Assembly: GCF_009389715.1 (NCBI RefSeq)
Contig: NC_052399.1
Span: 24,127,146 to 24,191,145 of the forward strand
Direction of reading: 5' to 3'
DNA length: 64,000 nucleotides
Origin: Phoenix dactylifera
Lineage: Eukaryota; Streptophyta; Magnoliopsida; Arecales; Arecaceae
Shown here: positions 11,365 through 23,712 of the stretch, in pieces
How the letters are laid out: every line of letters begins with the position of its first letter
Numbering within the stretch: position 1 is the first letter of the stretch
Program-made: the position numbers and the translations under genes
The notes under the pieces: generated by a model
Seen by the model: the letters and a program-made list of their open reading frames with translations, nothing else
Database searches by the model: none
What the model was told of the DNA's origin: nothing

Positions 11365-14300
11365 AAAGGATTTTGCTATTGTACTTAATAATTATGCTTC
11401 TCATTTCATGAACGTATTCTGTCGGCAATTGCACCGAGTCCTCCCTTTTCCTCCTCCTCTACCCCTGATGATGACCTAGCCGCCTCCGCCGTTAACGAGA
11501 CCGTTGTCACTTCCTCCTAATCAAGGCATCGAGTCCAACGTTGTCGTGGTGCTCTCTCCCCCTCTCTCTCTCAAAAACCAAAATAGCCATCGGGACTGAG
11601 GGAGAAGGGAGTTGGAAAACAGTCTCTGACGTTTGAAATAACTACCAGACCTACCATTCATTTTAATACTAAAATAACCGTAAAGTTTGAAATATTTACC
11701 GTACCAGCCGTACATGTAACCAGCTACAGCTAGTTACTAGTGGATAAATTTAAGTCATCCACATTGAATCGAACAGCTAGAAATAGAGCAATGATAAAAA
11801 GAACAAAAATACCCTTTAGAGTACCATAGCAAAAGCTCTTATTAAGTATACTTTTGAGATACATATTTAAATAAGCTTTTTTTATCTCTGTTGTTCGCAA
11901 AGAAATGCAAGATGAGTTTACTGCTTAGGAGTAGGAGGTGTTAGGAAACTGCCCACAATAGGACGGAATCAATCGCGATAGAGATTTGGTCTACACGAAA
12001 GTTGCCTCCAGTGGTCTCAGTTGGAGATGGGATTGCACGTGTTTATGGATTGAATGAGATTCAAGCTGGAGAAATGGTGGAATTCCTCTCCTTATTGCTG
12101 AAGGAACGAATAGAACATTGTTCCTTTCCCCATTCCCTAGGAAGAGAAGGCCTACCAAGAATCCAGCACTAGAAATGACCACGTCAACTTATCAATGTAT
12201 TAATAATACATAAGATTGTATGGAATTGCTGTTAGTTTTGCGTTAGTCGGTTCGAACATCGATTTTGAGAAAGTCAATTTACTCTTACTAAAAGACGGGG
12301 AAGAAAGAAATGAATGAATGTCCTTTTGGGAAAATGTAGAATAATACACCTACCGAGAAGGCTTATTTTTTATAACTTGACACATAAAATTGTTAGCCTT
12401 CTTCCGAACACATGAAAATTATTAGGAAGACATGACAATGATGTGCAAAAATTACCATACTTTATTTCTCTCACTAGTAGTATGGATATGGTCATGTCCA
12501 AATTTAACTCTATTTATTATTGTTTTTGGACCTAAACTTGATTATTTTCTTCAACTGGATTTCTTTTTAGAAAAGGTTTGATTAGTTTATAAAAAAAAAA
12601 TAGTTTCTTTTGTAGCCTTACTCCCACCATATCACATTAGCAAGCATCTCGCTGGTTTACACCCAACATCTTGTATATGTCGAGCAGAACAACTTTTTTT
12701 CCCTCATGGCCTAAGAGACATTTTGTTTCTAGATGCCTAAGGTTGTATATTTATTTGTATATGTATATAATTTTTAATACTAAAAAATATTTGTTCCTAC
12801 ATAAAAGAGAACGAAAACTTTGTTGCAATGTGCCCTAGATCTAGCATTAGCGCACCAACTTGGGCACCATTGTTTTGATCTATATAGACTTATTTTGATA
12901 CTCTTCGACCAAGTAGTTAAGTCCGTCTACAATCTCGCATGAATAAAAACACACTATATAACTTAATTATTAGAATCCAGCATAAATTGTGCATGTGTGT
13001 GTAGGGTACAACAAGCAAGCACAAGTCAAGTTTTGTGCTTCCTTTATGGTTCTTGAAGCATGATCATGCATTAACCCCGCCTAAATTCAGTCATTCGTTA
13101 AGTTATATTTCTTGAAAATAAATCATTAAAAAAATAAAGTCTCATTGAGTCCCAAAACCAATTATTATACTCTTCATGAACTAAGATTGCTTGAAATAAA
13201 GGAACAGATATAAAAATTCAGTACAAAATGATCTACATAAACAATGTGTGATTTTTCCTCTTCTTTTTTTTTTTTTTCTCGTTCATCATTGTTTGATTCT
13301 GATAAACAATCCATAACTATTTCCGATATGAATTCAAAAACTGTTAACTCCCTTGAGCATTAATATAATACAAACTTGGAAGATTGCAGAGCCTCTTTGA
13401 CATTCTGATTCGCTTTACACATTGAGATATATTAGCACCAGAACTTCAATTCTCTTATCAAGCAAGATTCCAACCACTCAAGAATCAAAATCAAGCAACT
13501 AATTAGAATTTTATTAGACAAAAAAAAATACTTCATAAAAGGTCATTCAGCCATGAATTCATTCACGTAGTGATGCCACATGATCACCTCTGCATCCACT
13601 GTTAAGGTAGCTAGAACTCAATCTATCAATGTGTGAGATAGCCGGTCAAACTTGCTCATGGTTGGCATTAACTATTCCAAGTGGAGCCTTAATAAGTTAT
13701 TCCTTGACATAAAGGCACTTTTTGTGCCTGCTTTTTTTCAATGGACCAAGAAGTCAACATTCAAAAGTTATTCCAAAGGAGTACCTTTTTCTATTCAAGA
13801 GTGAAACCAAACAAAAATTGGCATAACTCATGTCATTACTATTCCTACAGGTACAACTTTTACTGTTCTTATTTTTCTTTTCCAGAACCAAATGCAATAC
13901 TAAACAATTCCACTGGTATCACAGTGCTACAAGAAAATAGAAGATATAACATCTTTTGATTACTAAAGATGGCATGTTTATCACAACTAGTAGTAAAGGA
14001 ATCTCGCTACAATCCACACATGTTGATGCTCACTTTGTTTGCAGACGAGTCTTGTATAAGATAAAGGAATATTATTCCAAAACTAGCTACAAAAATTCCA
14101 TTAATCTTTTTGATTTTCTAAAGCTCCACTACTCCAGGGTATTTCCTTCGATGCAGAAGGTTCACAAGAGTTCTCAAGGAAACCTTGATAGCAAGCAAAC
14201 GTAGTTTTTTTGTGGATTCAAGTGATGCAGTTTTTCCCATATTTGTCAACAGAATACTCAGAAGATCAATGTGCCTTGATAGTGTCAAAAATACTTCCTC

Positions 14301-14600
14301 GAAATGGAAAAAAATGACTTTGTTTTCAGTTTGCTACCATCCACAGAGGAAAATACAACATGTATTTCTTCTGTTGGTTGAATTTGATATATCAGTGGCC
14401 TTAGCTATCAGTTAATGCAAGCTGACCTGATGCAGAACGTGTTCTTTTTTTGCCCTTTAGAAAGTATTAACGAATTCAAGGTGACACGAACAAGGCTAGT
14501 ATGACATTAGACACGGTAACAACACATAGGATATTGCATTGCTAGGATCCTACTAATCATACTACATGAGAATTATGCTTCCAAAATCCATCATAGGCAC
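11365..14600. other. intergenic, mostly featureless
   Basis: AT-rich DNA with small open frames that show no family resemblance. The only recognisable item is the atp1 fragment at 12011-12085. Around 13,740-14,420 several short plus-strand frames lie close together, but I cannot match them to any family. Confidence 0.4.
12011..12085 (+). pseudogene. atp1: fragment of mitochondrial atp1 (ATP synthase alpha) in nuclear DNA
   Basis: These 75 bases encode 25 uninterrupted residues, including [13 protein letters not shown] followed by [12 protein letters not shown]. This matches, as I recall it, the N-terminal beta-barrel region of plant mitochondrial ATP synthase subunit alpha. The residues [15 protein letters not shown] distinguish it from the plastid alpha subunit. 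Similarity fades abruptly on both sides, apart from a weak TACACGAA match upstream, so this is a short remnant and not a gene. It is best read as an old mitochondrion-to-nucleus transfer (NUMT). Confidence 0.75.
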
Positions 14601-14614
14601 TAAGAAGTATTTGT

Positions 14615-15052
14615 TGTGAGACTCATGCGGCCATGTGTTTAATCCCACATCAGTTATTCACTGGATAAATCTTGAGTACTTATATACGATCAAAAAACCT
14701 AGATAATACATTCTGGCTAGCCATTTTGAGTGAGGTCTTGAGTTGTTACAAATAGTATCAAAGCGGACTTAGCTTATAACCTATACGGACTAGAGGACAC
14801 TGTAGCACGGATCTATTGGAGCTGACCACGGACTGATCGTGATGTTTGTGATTAGATTTAAATGAATTTAAACTCTTAGACTGATGAGGATGTCAGGATT
14901 TAAACAGAAAAAATATGTGAGGACTTGTGTAGGCGTGTGTTTAGTCCCACATTGATTATTCGCTAGATATATCTTGGGTACTTATATAGCATCAACGAAT
15001 CTAAATTATATCTTACGGCTAGCCATTTTAGATAAAGTCCTAAGTTGTTACA
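14615..15052 (+). mobile_element. TRIM (miniature LTR retroelement), copy 1
   Basis: Two direct repeats, 14615-14750 and 14916-15052, both start TGTGAG and end GTTGTTACA, and both contain a CCCACAT block and GGCTAGCCATTTT. They flank only 165 bp. A sequence just inside the left repeat (14753-14764) resembles a primer binding site for initiator methionine tRNA. A 5-bp target duplication, TTTGT, is present at 14610-14614 and 15053-15057. There is no coding capacity, as expected of terminal-repeat retrotransposons in miniature. By eye the two LTRs are roughly three-quarters identical, so this is an old fossil. A relative lies at 39592-40159. Confidence 0.85.
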
Positions 15053-15899
15053 TTTGTATATAAAAAATATATATATAGACACCAAAATTTTATTAAAATA
15101 TACTTTTTTGACTTCCAAGTAAACTGGATCTGTTGGACAAAAATTTCAAATTACATGTATTCAATAAACAGCACGTCTCTAACTAAGATTGGCCCGTCTA
15201 ATGATAGCAATAAAGGACCTACATGATGTGATAAGGGAGGAGGTTCACAACGGAACCAAGGAGATTGAATGCATGAGAACATACTCAAAGCAGTAGCTAA
15301 GTTGCCTGAGGATTTAGGGGTTGAATTTCTACTTTGCCCAAAACTTAGCGCTAGGGGAATAATTTCAATTTTTAAATGAGGATCCATGAATAAAAGAAAG
15401 GGGAGGGGATTCGGGAGGCCTCAATCGAATAACGATATGCAGCAGCAAAGAAAGGGGTGTTGGCCTTGGAGTATTCACTATAGGTCATTGAAACCTACGC
15501 ATGCCATGGAGAGACTGCAAAGAAACACAACATCACTTGTATTTAAAAAACCAGGAAAAAAAATCAAATAACAAGAAAAAAGGCAACACATGAATCAAGT
15601 TTATATCTTAGAATAGAACAGAAGATATATCCAGACCCAAGCAAAGTCTAATCCTTCAAGTTTTTAGGGGTTCTCAAGCTGATAGCAAACCTAAGTAAGT
15701 GGGAATTGGTTTTGAACTATTCAATGTCTTAAAGCCGAGATGACCCAGTTGCAGAAATTAAGCTTATGAAGCCAGAGAGTAACTCTAAGTCAATGAACTG
15801 GAACAAGTCTAGGCAAAGAGCGAGAAGGCAAGCTTTGATACGAAGAACTACTTTTTAAGGTGTTTGGCTGTCCTTGTACACCATCTAAAGAATAGCATT

Positions 15900-16270
15900 T
15901 CGTGATAAATGGTGCAGACACTAGTGCCAGGTCAGCCAGTCGCTATAGGATCCAGCCAACTCAGCGGGTCCCAGCCGATTCAGCCAGCCTGATTTTACTT
16001 TGAATTGATTTATTTTAGTTGGGTTTATTTTATATTGATTGTGTTTATTTGCATATTGTCATTTTAGGGCCTTTTCGGGATTGTTTATTTATAGGGGCTT
16101 ATTTGTTATTTTGTGACCCTATATATATGGGTCCATGCTCATGTTTAGGATTTGATGAATGATGAATGAAAATTAGCCTCTTTGTCTTCTTCTTCCCCCT
16201 CCTCTTCTCCTCTTCTTCTTCTTCCCCCTCCTCTTCTTCCCCCTTCCCTATTCTTCCTGCAGTTGTCTTG
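15900..16270 (+). mobile_element. solo-LTR-like sequence
   Basis: The stretch has the composition of a plant retrotransposon LTR: a T-rich region with repeated TTTATTT motifs, a TATA-like CTATATATATGGG near 16120, then GATGAATGATGAATGAAAA and a long pyrimidine tract at 16180-16250. I could not define exact ends, a partner repeat or a target duplication. The family is not assigned. It is an old fragment if real. Confidence 0.35.
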
Positions 16271-17655
16271 CATCATCATATGTTCTACTTTCCTTGAAGA
16301 AATATTTGAATGATTCTAACCATATACAAGGATAGACTTATCAACAAATGCTGAGGACCTATAAAACCTAGTATTCAGTTGAAAGCTAATGTGCCAGAGA
16401 TAAAAAAGGACCAGTGTTTGGAGCAAGCAAAGCAAGAGGCAAGCCCGCAAGAAAAACCGATAATTAGATCAGTTAATCTATACAAATAGAAAGAATTCCA
16501 TGCAGCGAATTCTGAGCAAGGAGTGAGTCCGGTCGATCAGTAATAAAGTGTGCCCGATGTCTAACCGTTAAACTCTGGTGATGGATCGGGACAATTCATA
16601 CGTAGAAAATTCTCCACCCAAAGGGTTGTTTTCAAGTGAGTTGGGTATTTAAACAAGTCATTGCTGTTTCAGGCACAGATTATAAGCCAAAGAGGAAAAT
16701 TGACACATTAATAGAAAGCTTTTCTTTAGAGTAGGACAAGAAATGCATCTGTATATCTTTATAGTTAGACTTTTCTTATGAATCAGAGAACTCTGTTCCA
16801 TCATCCTGTTATAGTTACTCATTTGGGGACAGGGCTCCTATCATATAGGAAACAAACTTCTTTGGATTAAAAACTAAGTGCAGCTCTTTTTGGGGGAGTG
16901 AAAAATGAAGTGCAACATTGAAACAGTGAACTTTCTACATATGTTGAATTTGTTCCTTCAGGGTGATCATAATTTATATTCTGATTTTTTTCACCAGGCA
17001 GCACTTCAGGGGCTACTGAAACTTCATCAATATTTATACCAGTTCGGCTATTCTATTGTCGATATGAACAAACTCATACTTCACCCTTATTTCTGATCAT
17101 ATATATCCAGAAAAATTAACTTGCTGCAAACTAAATTAGATGAGCTGACCTTTAAGTCCTACAACAAGACTCGAGGCTGAAACCTGATTTAAACATCGAT
17201 TAATTTTTATTCCTATTTATGCCAGGAGAGTCCTGCTCTTAAAAATTAGGGGAAATTTCTTGCTTCCTCCATTTCCATTCAAAAAAAAAAAAAACGTTTT
17301 GTTCAAAAGTTCATCAATTAATCACAATCAAGCCACAGATCCACAGTTCTGAAAACATCACTCAAACCAGACAACACATCAACCAATCTCGAAATCAAAA
17401 AAGCAAGAGAATGCACAATGGAATAATAGATTGAATTAAAAGTGACCATTAAACCACATACCTCGCCATGTCAGTGGAAGACTTCGTTCTCATGGCCTTG
17501 ATATTTCAATGTGATCAAATTATATGCTTGCACCGGAAAATTAATGAATGAGTTAATAAACTCAAAACATAATTAAATTTAAAGAAAAAACACTTACCCC
17601 AAGAAAAATGAGATGGCTCCGGTGAAAGGATGATCTAGCATCCATTTCTTCCTTT
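16271..17655. other. intergenic, no gene recognised
   Basis: AT-rich, with only short open frames lacking any recognisable family signature and a poly(A) stretch near 17280. Confidence 0.4.
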
Positions 17656-18118
17656 AGGACTCGTTTGGTTTACAGAAAGGAGGAGAAAAAAGTATGGCCA
17701 ACGAAAAATAAAAAAAATACTTCACATGTGGTTAAAGTTTACAGAGGAGAGAGAGAGAGAGAGAATAGCTTTCTCATTAAAAAAATATTTTCATATTTTA
17801 TAAAAAATAAAAATTCACGTGGGATATAGAAAATTCACTTTCTCACTAGCTAAAAAAGAGGTAATTTTTTTCAAAAATTATGTTAAGCTTTAGATAAAAT
17901 AGGTAAGATGTTTCTCATTATTAAAGGTATAACAGACATTTTATATATTTTTTTTAAAAAAAGTAGATCTCAACTAAATATAAATCATTATGGAATGTGC
18001 CACTTTTTTGTAGTTAGCCAAACATACAAAAATTATTTTTCCAAACATTATAAACTGAAATATCAACTTTTTCAAAAAAAAAATATTTTAATATTTTTTC
18101 CAGAACTAAACAAGCCCT
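17656..18118. mobile_element. MITE related to the one at 10910
   Basis: The left end AGGACTCGTTTGGTTTACAG and the reverse complement of the right end, AGGGCTTGTTTAGTTCTGG, form imperfect inverted repeats. The interior shares phrases with the 10910 copy, such as AAAAAAGTATGGCCAAC, CTTTCTCA and GCCAAACATA. It is about 460 bp and non-coding. The long open frame here (17908-18405) is a by-product of AT-rich sequence. Confidence 0.5.
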
Positions 18119-18771
18119 TGGTCTTTTTGGCAAAAAAAACTTGTGTTTCTTTTTACCTCTTCACCCTACTTTCCACCACCTTTCTATTCCTCGCCCTTGG
18201 ACCGAATGCAAACATGTTTCTACACAAGAATTTTGCCCAGACAGAAGAAGTTAATAAAAAAATATTACGGAACACAAATTTGTATATAGTATCTTTATTT
18301 GTTTGCTTTGACCTTTTTTTTTTCCCAATCATTCTCATGAGAAGAAAAAATATATTCTGCATTCCCCGAGCAAAACAACTTGGCTGCATGAAAAATAACA
18401 TATAAATGGGGTGGAAACAAAAATGAATCCTTGATTTTATCCAACATGAGAAACTAAAATGCATCTAGCATGGCGTATTTGTTTAAAAGTTGTAAGAAAA
18501 CCATTAAAATAACTGCATCATCATTTTAATCAGTTTTTTAGATGAAATGGGCATTGCGGTGGATAATGTCTACATAATTGGATACTTAAAATGATCGGGT
18601 AGTGCATAAAAAGATCTATTCAATAAAATCTAGATGATATTTCTAATTCCATTCATGGTAACCCACATTAATGTTGATGTTGTCATGAGTTGGATTTCTA
18701 TCAATTCAATGAATCATAAATCGTGATGGCTACCCGTATACTTGTAGTGCGTAGGACTCTATGAAGACTTG

Positions 18772-18878
<107 letters not shown>

Positions 18879-19229
18879 GTTTTTGGAATTAAAAGGTTTT
18901 TGAATTCGAGCATAGCTAGATTCGACTCCGATTTAGTACGAAATTAGATCCTATATACAGAATTTCAACTTCAATTCATTAAGTTTATATCAAAAACTAG
19001 TTGAAGGTCGTGGACCCCACCTGATATGTGCCAAATGTCACCACGTCAGGTTCCAAATTGCTGGAATCAGTGTGATGCGTGTAGGGACACTTGGGCTTCT
19101 GTGTGCCCTCAGCCGGCCCATCTGGATCGCTCGTCTTGTTTACTGGTCAAACTGGTCATCCCACAGCGGGTCAAAGAGCGACTAAGTTTTGTTGACCTGA
19201 TTATGTTGATTCAACCAACACGTTGAAAC

Positions 19230-19585
19230 TAGTTATAATTTTTTTTTGCATAAATACCATTCTAAAAATTTAAATTTACATAAATACCCTTTTAAAATAA
19301 TATTTATTTTCGTACCTTTGTTTTTCACAAATGTTCCTAATATAACAGTTTTTCTAATACCATTAATAAAAACTATATTTATTTTAATTAAAAATAAAAT
19401 AAAATTTTGAAATTACTTTGTTTGTCCTCCATCACGATCGTCTTATAACGGCGTTAGATAATGTGAGTACATATGCAAAAATAAAGATAAAAAAAAAGGA
19501 TAGAATAACAAAACAAGTATTTGACGAGGATATACATACAAAATTCGATATTTAGGAGGATATTCATACAAAAAACTCTTATTTA
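19230..19585. mobile_element. possible AT-rich MITE
   Basis: Left end TTTTTTTGCATAAATACC and the reverse complement of the right end, GTTTTTTGTATGAATATCC, are similar, suggesting imperfect inverted repeats around an AT-rich 350-bp core. Element ends and target duplication are not resolved. Confidence 0.3.
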
Positions 19586-21149
19586 TATCATGGCAGGTTC
19601 AAAATTGTAGTCGCGGTGTAACAAAATAATGACTAATTTATTCATGAATTTTTTGACGGGCAAATGATTTTAAAATCTTTTTCTACACAATCAACCTAAT
19701 TACTCTTTTCTACTTGATTTTGCTTCCCCAAGCTTCTCATCTTCCTTCCTAGACATCTGAGTAAGCTCACTATTTGTCAAGCAGCAGAACCATGGCTGCA
19801 TTTTTTTTCTTTCCACGAATTAAGGTACAGAAAAAGTTCAGATTGAAACAAAGGGTCCGTCAGTAAGGAACAGAGAGGAGAAAAGGTATTGAATAAATGG
19901 ACTCCACTTTGGAGATTACAAGAGGCAGAGGAACGTCTTAGAAGCACAGGCTGAACGTAGGCTGCGGTTCTCGCAATGCATGTATGAAGGAGTTTTGCCT
20001 TCGTCTTCTCTTTAGTTTTTGATCGATGTCCAGTTTTGACATCGAATAAATGTGGGGTCTTCAGTTTCTCATCACATAGTTTGCAGGTCACCAGCACGAA
20101 GAGGTGGAGTACTTGTTTTGCCAGTTCTCTATCTGCCGAAGCTTTGAAATTGAATATGCGGTTGATAGTAGTGTATCGGAAACCATCGAAGCATATGTTT
20201 GTTTTGCAATTTTTCTCCAATCATGCTAAGTATTGAAATATTTGAAAAAGAAGAAAAAAATAAGAGAAAACGAAAGAGAGAAAAGTGATTTTATTTCTCT
20301 ACTTCATCATATTTGATACATCTTAGAAGAAATATACTCGTGTACAGACTTTATACATAAAAAATAATATAGAGTAATATAGAATCTCACTAATAATAAA
20401 AAATATTATAAATGATACAGGTCTCTAAAACTATTTTGGTAAGATTATGTTAATAAAAAAAATTAATATAAGTTGTCTCAGAATTGCGCTGATAAAGAAA
20501 AATATTATGATGCCTTTAATATTATTTTAATACTAAGTATCAAAGATGGCGCAGTTGGGAAGCTGGTGCGGACCAATGTTCTAGAAGACGAAGCTCCAGA
20601 GAGCCCGGAAACCACCAGGCCTCTCTCAGCGAGTTATGTGATGCATGACATGACCTTGTCTGCCGTGATTTTTTTCGCCTATCAATATTTGTGTAATTCT
20701 TTTCTTTCTTCGAGAAAAGAGAGAGATTTGTGCCGTTCTTGTTGACCGCTAAAGCTATCACATCCTTTAATAGAGGGTTTTTTTTTTTTTTTTTGTGCAG
20801 TAGAAGTGTAATAGAGGTTGTTGATAGCAATAGCACGGCCGCCGTGCCCGGGTGTGATGCGGCGGCGATGGCGTTGCCGGAGGGCGGCGAGCCCTTTGAG
20901 TGAGTGGTTAGGAGAGCGAGCTCGACTTTACCTAATAAAAGTTCATGAAAGAAAAAATATTACTCGTGATGGCCTCGTTGAAGCAATTAAGCTGTTGGCC
21001 ATCAAAAGCAGAGAGGCAAAGTGCCGTAAGTCAAGTCTCCTGACTTTAGCGTGGGGATACGTGGACATATGGGAAAAGCTTTGCTTCCACCCAAGGGAAA
21101 GACAACAAGAGGATTGCCTGCAAGGAGGCTTGCATGAATTGTTTATTTG
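19586..21149. other. intergenic, no gene recognised
   Basis: Contains a 147-codon minus-strand frame (19777-20220) and a 111-codon plus-strand frame (20818-21153). Neither has a recognisable domain, and I judge both to be chance frames. A GC-richer patch at 20830-20910 is unexplained. Confidence 0.35.
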
Positions 21150-21425
21150 CTAGCTTGTTCTTTTGTTAACACGTGTGAAAGAAGCACATCTGGCCGGTCT
21201 GCTACTTTATTGGTCGAGACTTGAGAGGCTTGCCTTAGCTAAGTCATGCATTAAAGAAACTGCTGATTGGATCGTCTTACTTGCTACTCATTATTTTGAA
21301 AAAAATTTCAGCACCTAGCAAACTTCTGTTCCTTCTGCTTTATTTAGTCTTTTTGCTAGTGATGTAGCTGGTTGTGCTCATGCGAGAGTAGTGTGAGTAG
21401 CCAATGTATCAAAAAAAAAAAAAAA
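21150..21425 (+). mobile_element. 5'-truncated LINE, 3' end with poly(A)
   Basis: The sequence encodes a degraded tail beginning KETADWIVLLATHYFEKNF and later containing SDVAGCAHARVV, then ends in a 15-base poly(A) at 21411-21425. The ADW motif followed by this tail resembles the RNase H-like C-terminus of plant non-LTR retrotransposons. The same arrangement (SIADWIASYAAHHSED, then VGCTH, then poly(A)) occurs at 51545-51784, which supports both calls. Confidence 0.55.
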
Positions 21426-22263
21426 GCAACTTCAACTGATCTTCCCATTTTTATGTCTCCACAAGTCATTGATCCTGGGGCATTCTAAGAATGATTGATT
21501 GCATGCACGTTCCATTATTATCATACCCAAGGATTTTACCACTTGAACGTGATACATATTTTCTTTGACAAGGGCCAGTATAATAGATAAACAGAGCAAG
21601 ATCATGGTACATGCAGTTCTCGTGATATTTTTTTCATGTACCAACGATAGCAACCAAGAAAAATCACTTGCATGCCGAGCTACTAATAAGTTTTTCAAGT
21701 TGGATCATGGCGCAGAAGCATAATTAAGAAGGTGAAATTTTCCGAGAAGCTGTTTTGCTTAAACTTGAAGGATTTGTCAATGGAGGCGTAGTTGATGGAG
21801 GATGGTTTTTGTCTTCAGCAATGTTATTGTGAAACCAGTATATATCTACTATAAGCTTTCCCCCTGCTATGGTCATCCATAGGATTCCTATGGCCCTCCA
21901 GCAATGATAGCAGTTTGGGAATCCTCACTTTTTTACCTACCCTAAATTAAAAAGTTCAAAACCCAACCGGTGATACTGAATACCAGTGAATCTAAGAAGA
22001 TCAATAAGGATCGATCGTATAGAGCCTCTAAAGAAAATAAACAAAGTAGAGAAAAAAGCCCTTAAAGAAAATAAACAAGTAGAGAAAAAAGTGCAAGAGA
22101 AATAAAAAACTCAACCCCCACTTTCTACCCTCTCCAACAACCAAAGCAATTGGTGGAAAGCTAGCGGAGCCAAGTAAACAACATAGATTCACATCGTACA
22201 GATCTATTTAATTATAATTTATTTATTCCCACAAAGCAACTGAAGTAACCATCGATGGCCATC

Positions 22264-22938
22264 TCAAGCTCGGCCGACCAGCGGCTCGCGGCGGAATGCA
22301 TAGTCCGGTGTGGCCGCCACGCTTCGCTGGAGGCGAAGCTGCTCGTAGAACCTCTTAATGAACTCCTCCGCCGCCCGGTCCACTTGCCCGTCGGCCTCCT
22401 CCTCCTCCTCCTCCTCCTCCCTTATCGGGAACGGCGAGTCGGTTATCCTCAGCTGCCGCACCACCGCCGGACTCCTCCCGAAGCTGCTCCAAATCGGGGC
22501 TGGTGACGGCGATGCCATTAACGACTCGGTATCCGATACCTCGGAGTTGAGGATCTCGAAGGCCTTTGCGATGGCGGCAACGTCGTGGTTGTAGCAGTCG
22601 TGGCGGTGGCGATGCTTTCGCTTGGCGGTGAAGAAAGAAGGGTAGGCGGGGGTGTCGCTGCAGCTGAACTCCACCTCCCGGGGGTTGTAGAAGGAGAGGT
22701 TGGGATCCATGGACCGGCAAGAGAACCTCGAGAAGGCAAAGGCGGTGCCGTCGTGGTGGTGGTGGTGGTGGTGATGGAAGGTCATAAGGTTGCCGAGGGC
22801 TTTTCCGGCGATCTTGCCGCGGTGGAGGACGTGGTGGAGGTCCCACAGCAAGAGCTTGCGCTTGGAGATTCCCTTGCGGAGCATGTAGTACACCGCTCGT
22901 ACGATGTGCCACAGCCGCTTGGCTACAATTGATTCCAT
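22264..22938 (-). CDS. DUF761 domain protein (Avr9/Cf-9 rapidly elicited 146-like)
   Basis: A single-exon 224-aa protein. The N-terminus (residues 1-50) has the conserved pattern RLWHIVRAVYYMLRKGISK, then a segment ending GKIAGKALGNL, as in the plant family annotated as Avr9/Cf-9 rapidly elicited protein 146. The C-terminus carries the DUF761 motif VDRAAEEFIKRFYEQLRLQ. Between them are an eight-His run (around residues 55-62), a His/Arg-rich stretch and an eight-Glu run just before the DUF761 motif. No signal peptide or membrane segment is seen. The biochemical role is unknown; some relatives respond to pathogen elicitors. Codon use is GC-rich compared with the flanks. A TATA-like motif lies about 165 bp upstream of the ATG. 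Confidence 0.88.
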   Translation of the reverse strand: MESIVAKRLWHIVRAVYYMLRKGISKRKLLLWDLHHVLHRGKIAGKALGNLMTFHHHHHHHHDGTAFAFSRFSCRSMDPNLSFYNPREVEFSCSDTPAYPSFFTAKRKHRHRHDCYNHDVAAIAKAFEILNSEVSDTESLMASPSPAPIWSSFGRSPAVVRQLRITDSPFPIREEEEEEEEADGQVDRAAEEFIKRFYEQLRLQRSVAATPDYAFRREPLVGRA

Positions 22939-23103
22939 TGCGGCCGTGTCGGTCTCTGTCCTTTCTTCTATTTCCGTTTTTCTACAGGGGATTTTTGAAA
23001 ATTTTCCGAGATAATTTTTTGTGAGAGAGAGAGAGAGGGAGGAGGAGGAAGAGAAGAGTTAATGCGTTGGTTGGGTGCGGGTGGAGTGGAGGATGGGGGA
23101 CGG

Positions 23104-23109
23104 TATATA
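23104..23109 (-). promoter_or_regulatory. TATA box of the DUF761 gene
   Basis: The minus strand reads CCCTTTATATACCG about 165 bp upstream of the ATG at 22938. A CT-rich leader follows on the transcribed strand (complement of the GA tract at 23025-23055), a common layout for plant core promoters. Confidence 0.5.
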
Positions 23110-23712
23110 AAGGGGACGTGAAGGGAGAGGAGACCAGAAAAAATGAGGGGGGTTATTTTAATATTTAGTGGGAAGATTAATGATGAAGAAAGGGATGGAG
23201 ATTTTTTTTTTTGGCAATTATTGGTTCATAAATTATTAGAAAGTCCTCAATCAAGAAAAGATCAGAGACTGGAGGGGCACGAAATGGCAGCTAGATCGAA
23301 ACGTGGCGGATAAACATGGAATATTAAGCTTAATTAGTGGCTTTTTAAGTTGATTAAGACAAGATTTAATAGGCATTTGTGCATGTTTAGAGGGAAAGTA
23401 AAGGGGCTTTGTGGTAATTAAGCTTGGTTGGGCTGCTTCAATGGGTGGGCAAGCATGAATTGGTGACACCTAACAAGCCACGTGGCAATGGAAAGGTAAA
23501 TGGGCCTTTTTATAAATGTGACGTGGACACCTCGGCGTGTCCTTAATGTTAACATCCTTCTAAGAAAAATTAATTAACAGTGTTTTGCTTTAAATCAAGT
23601 TTAAGCTAATAGGAACAGTAGTATAGAAGTTCTAATGGAAGCATGAGAATGAAAGTGATATCTTTGGATGGTATTTTTACTTGGCGTACGTGTAACTAGA
23701 ATTAAATATTTT

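Noticed and set aside
17908-18405. 165-codon plus-strand frame
   Set aside because: Lys/Phe-rich product of AT-rich MITE sequence. No domain; it crosses the element boundary.
19777-20220. 147-codon minus-strand frame
   Set aside because: No recognisable motif, no supporting promoter or splice context; probably a chance frame.
22355-22912. 185-codon minus-strand frame, Pro/Arg-rich
   Set aside because: An alternative frame of the DUF761 gene with compositional bias only. The 224-codon frame has both conserved family ends.
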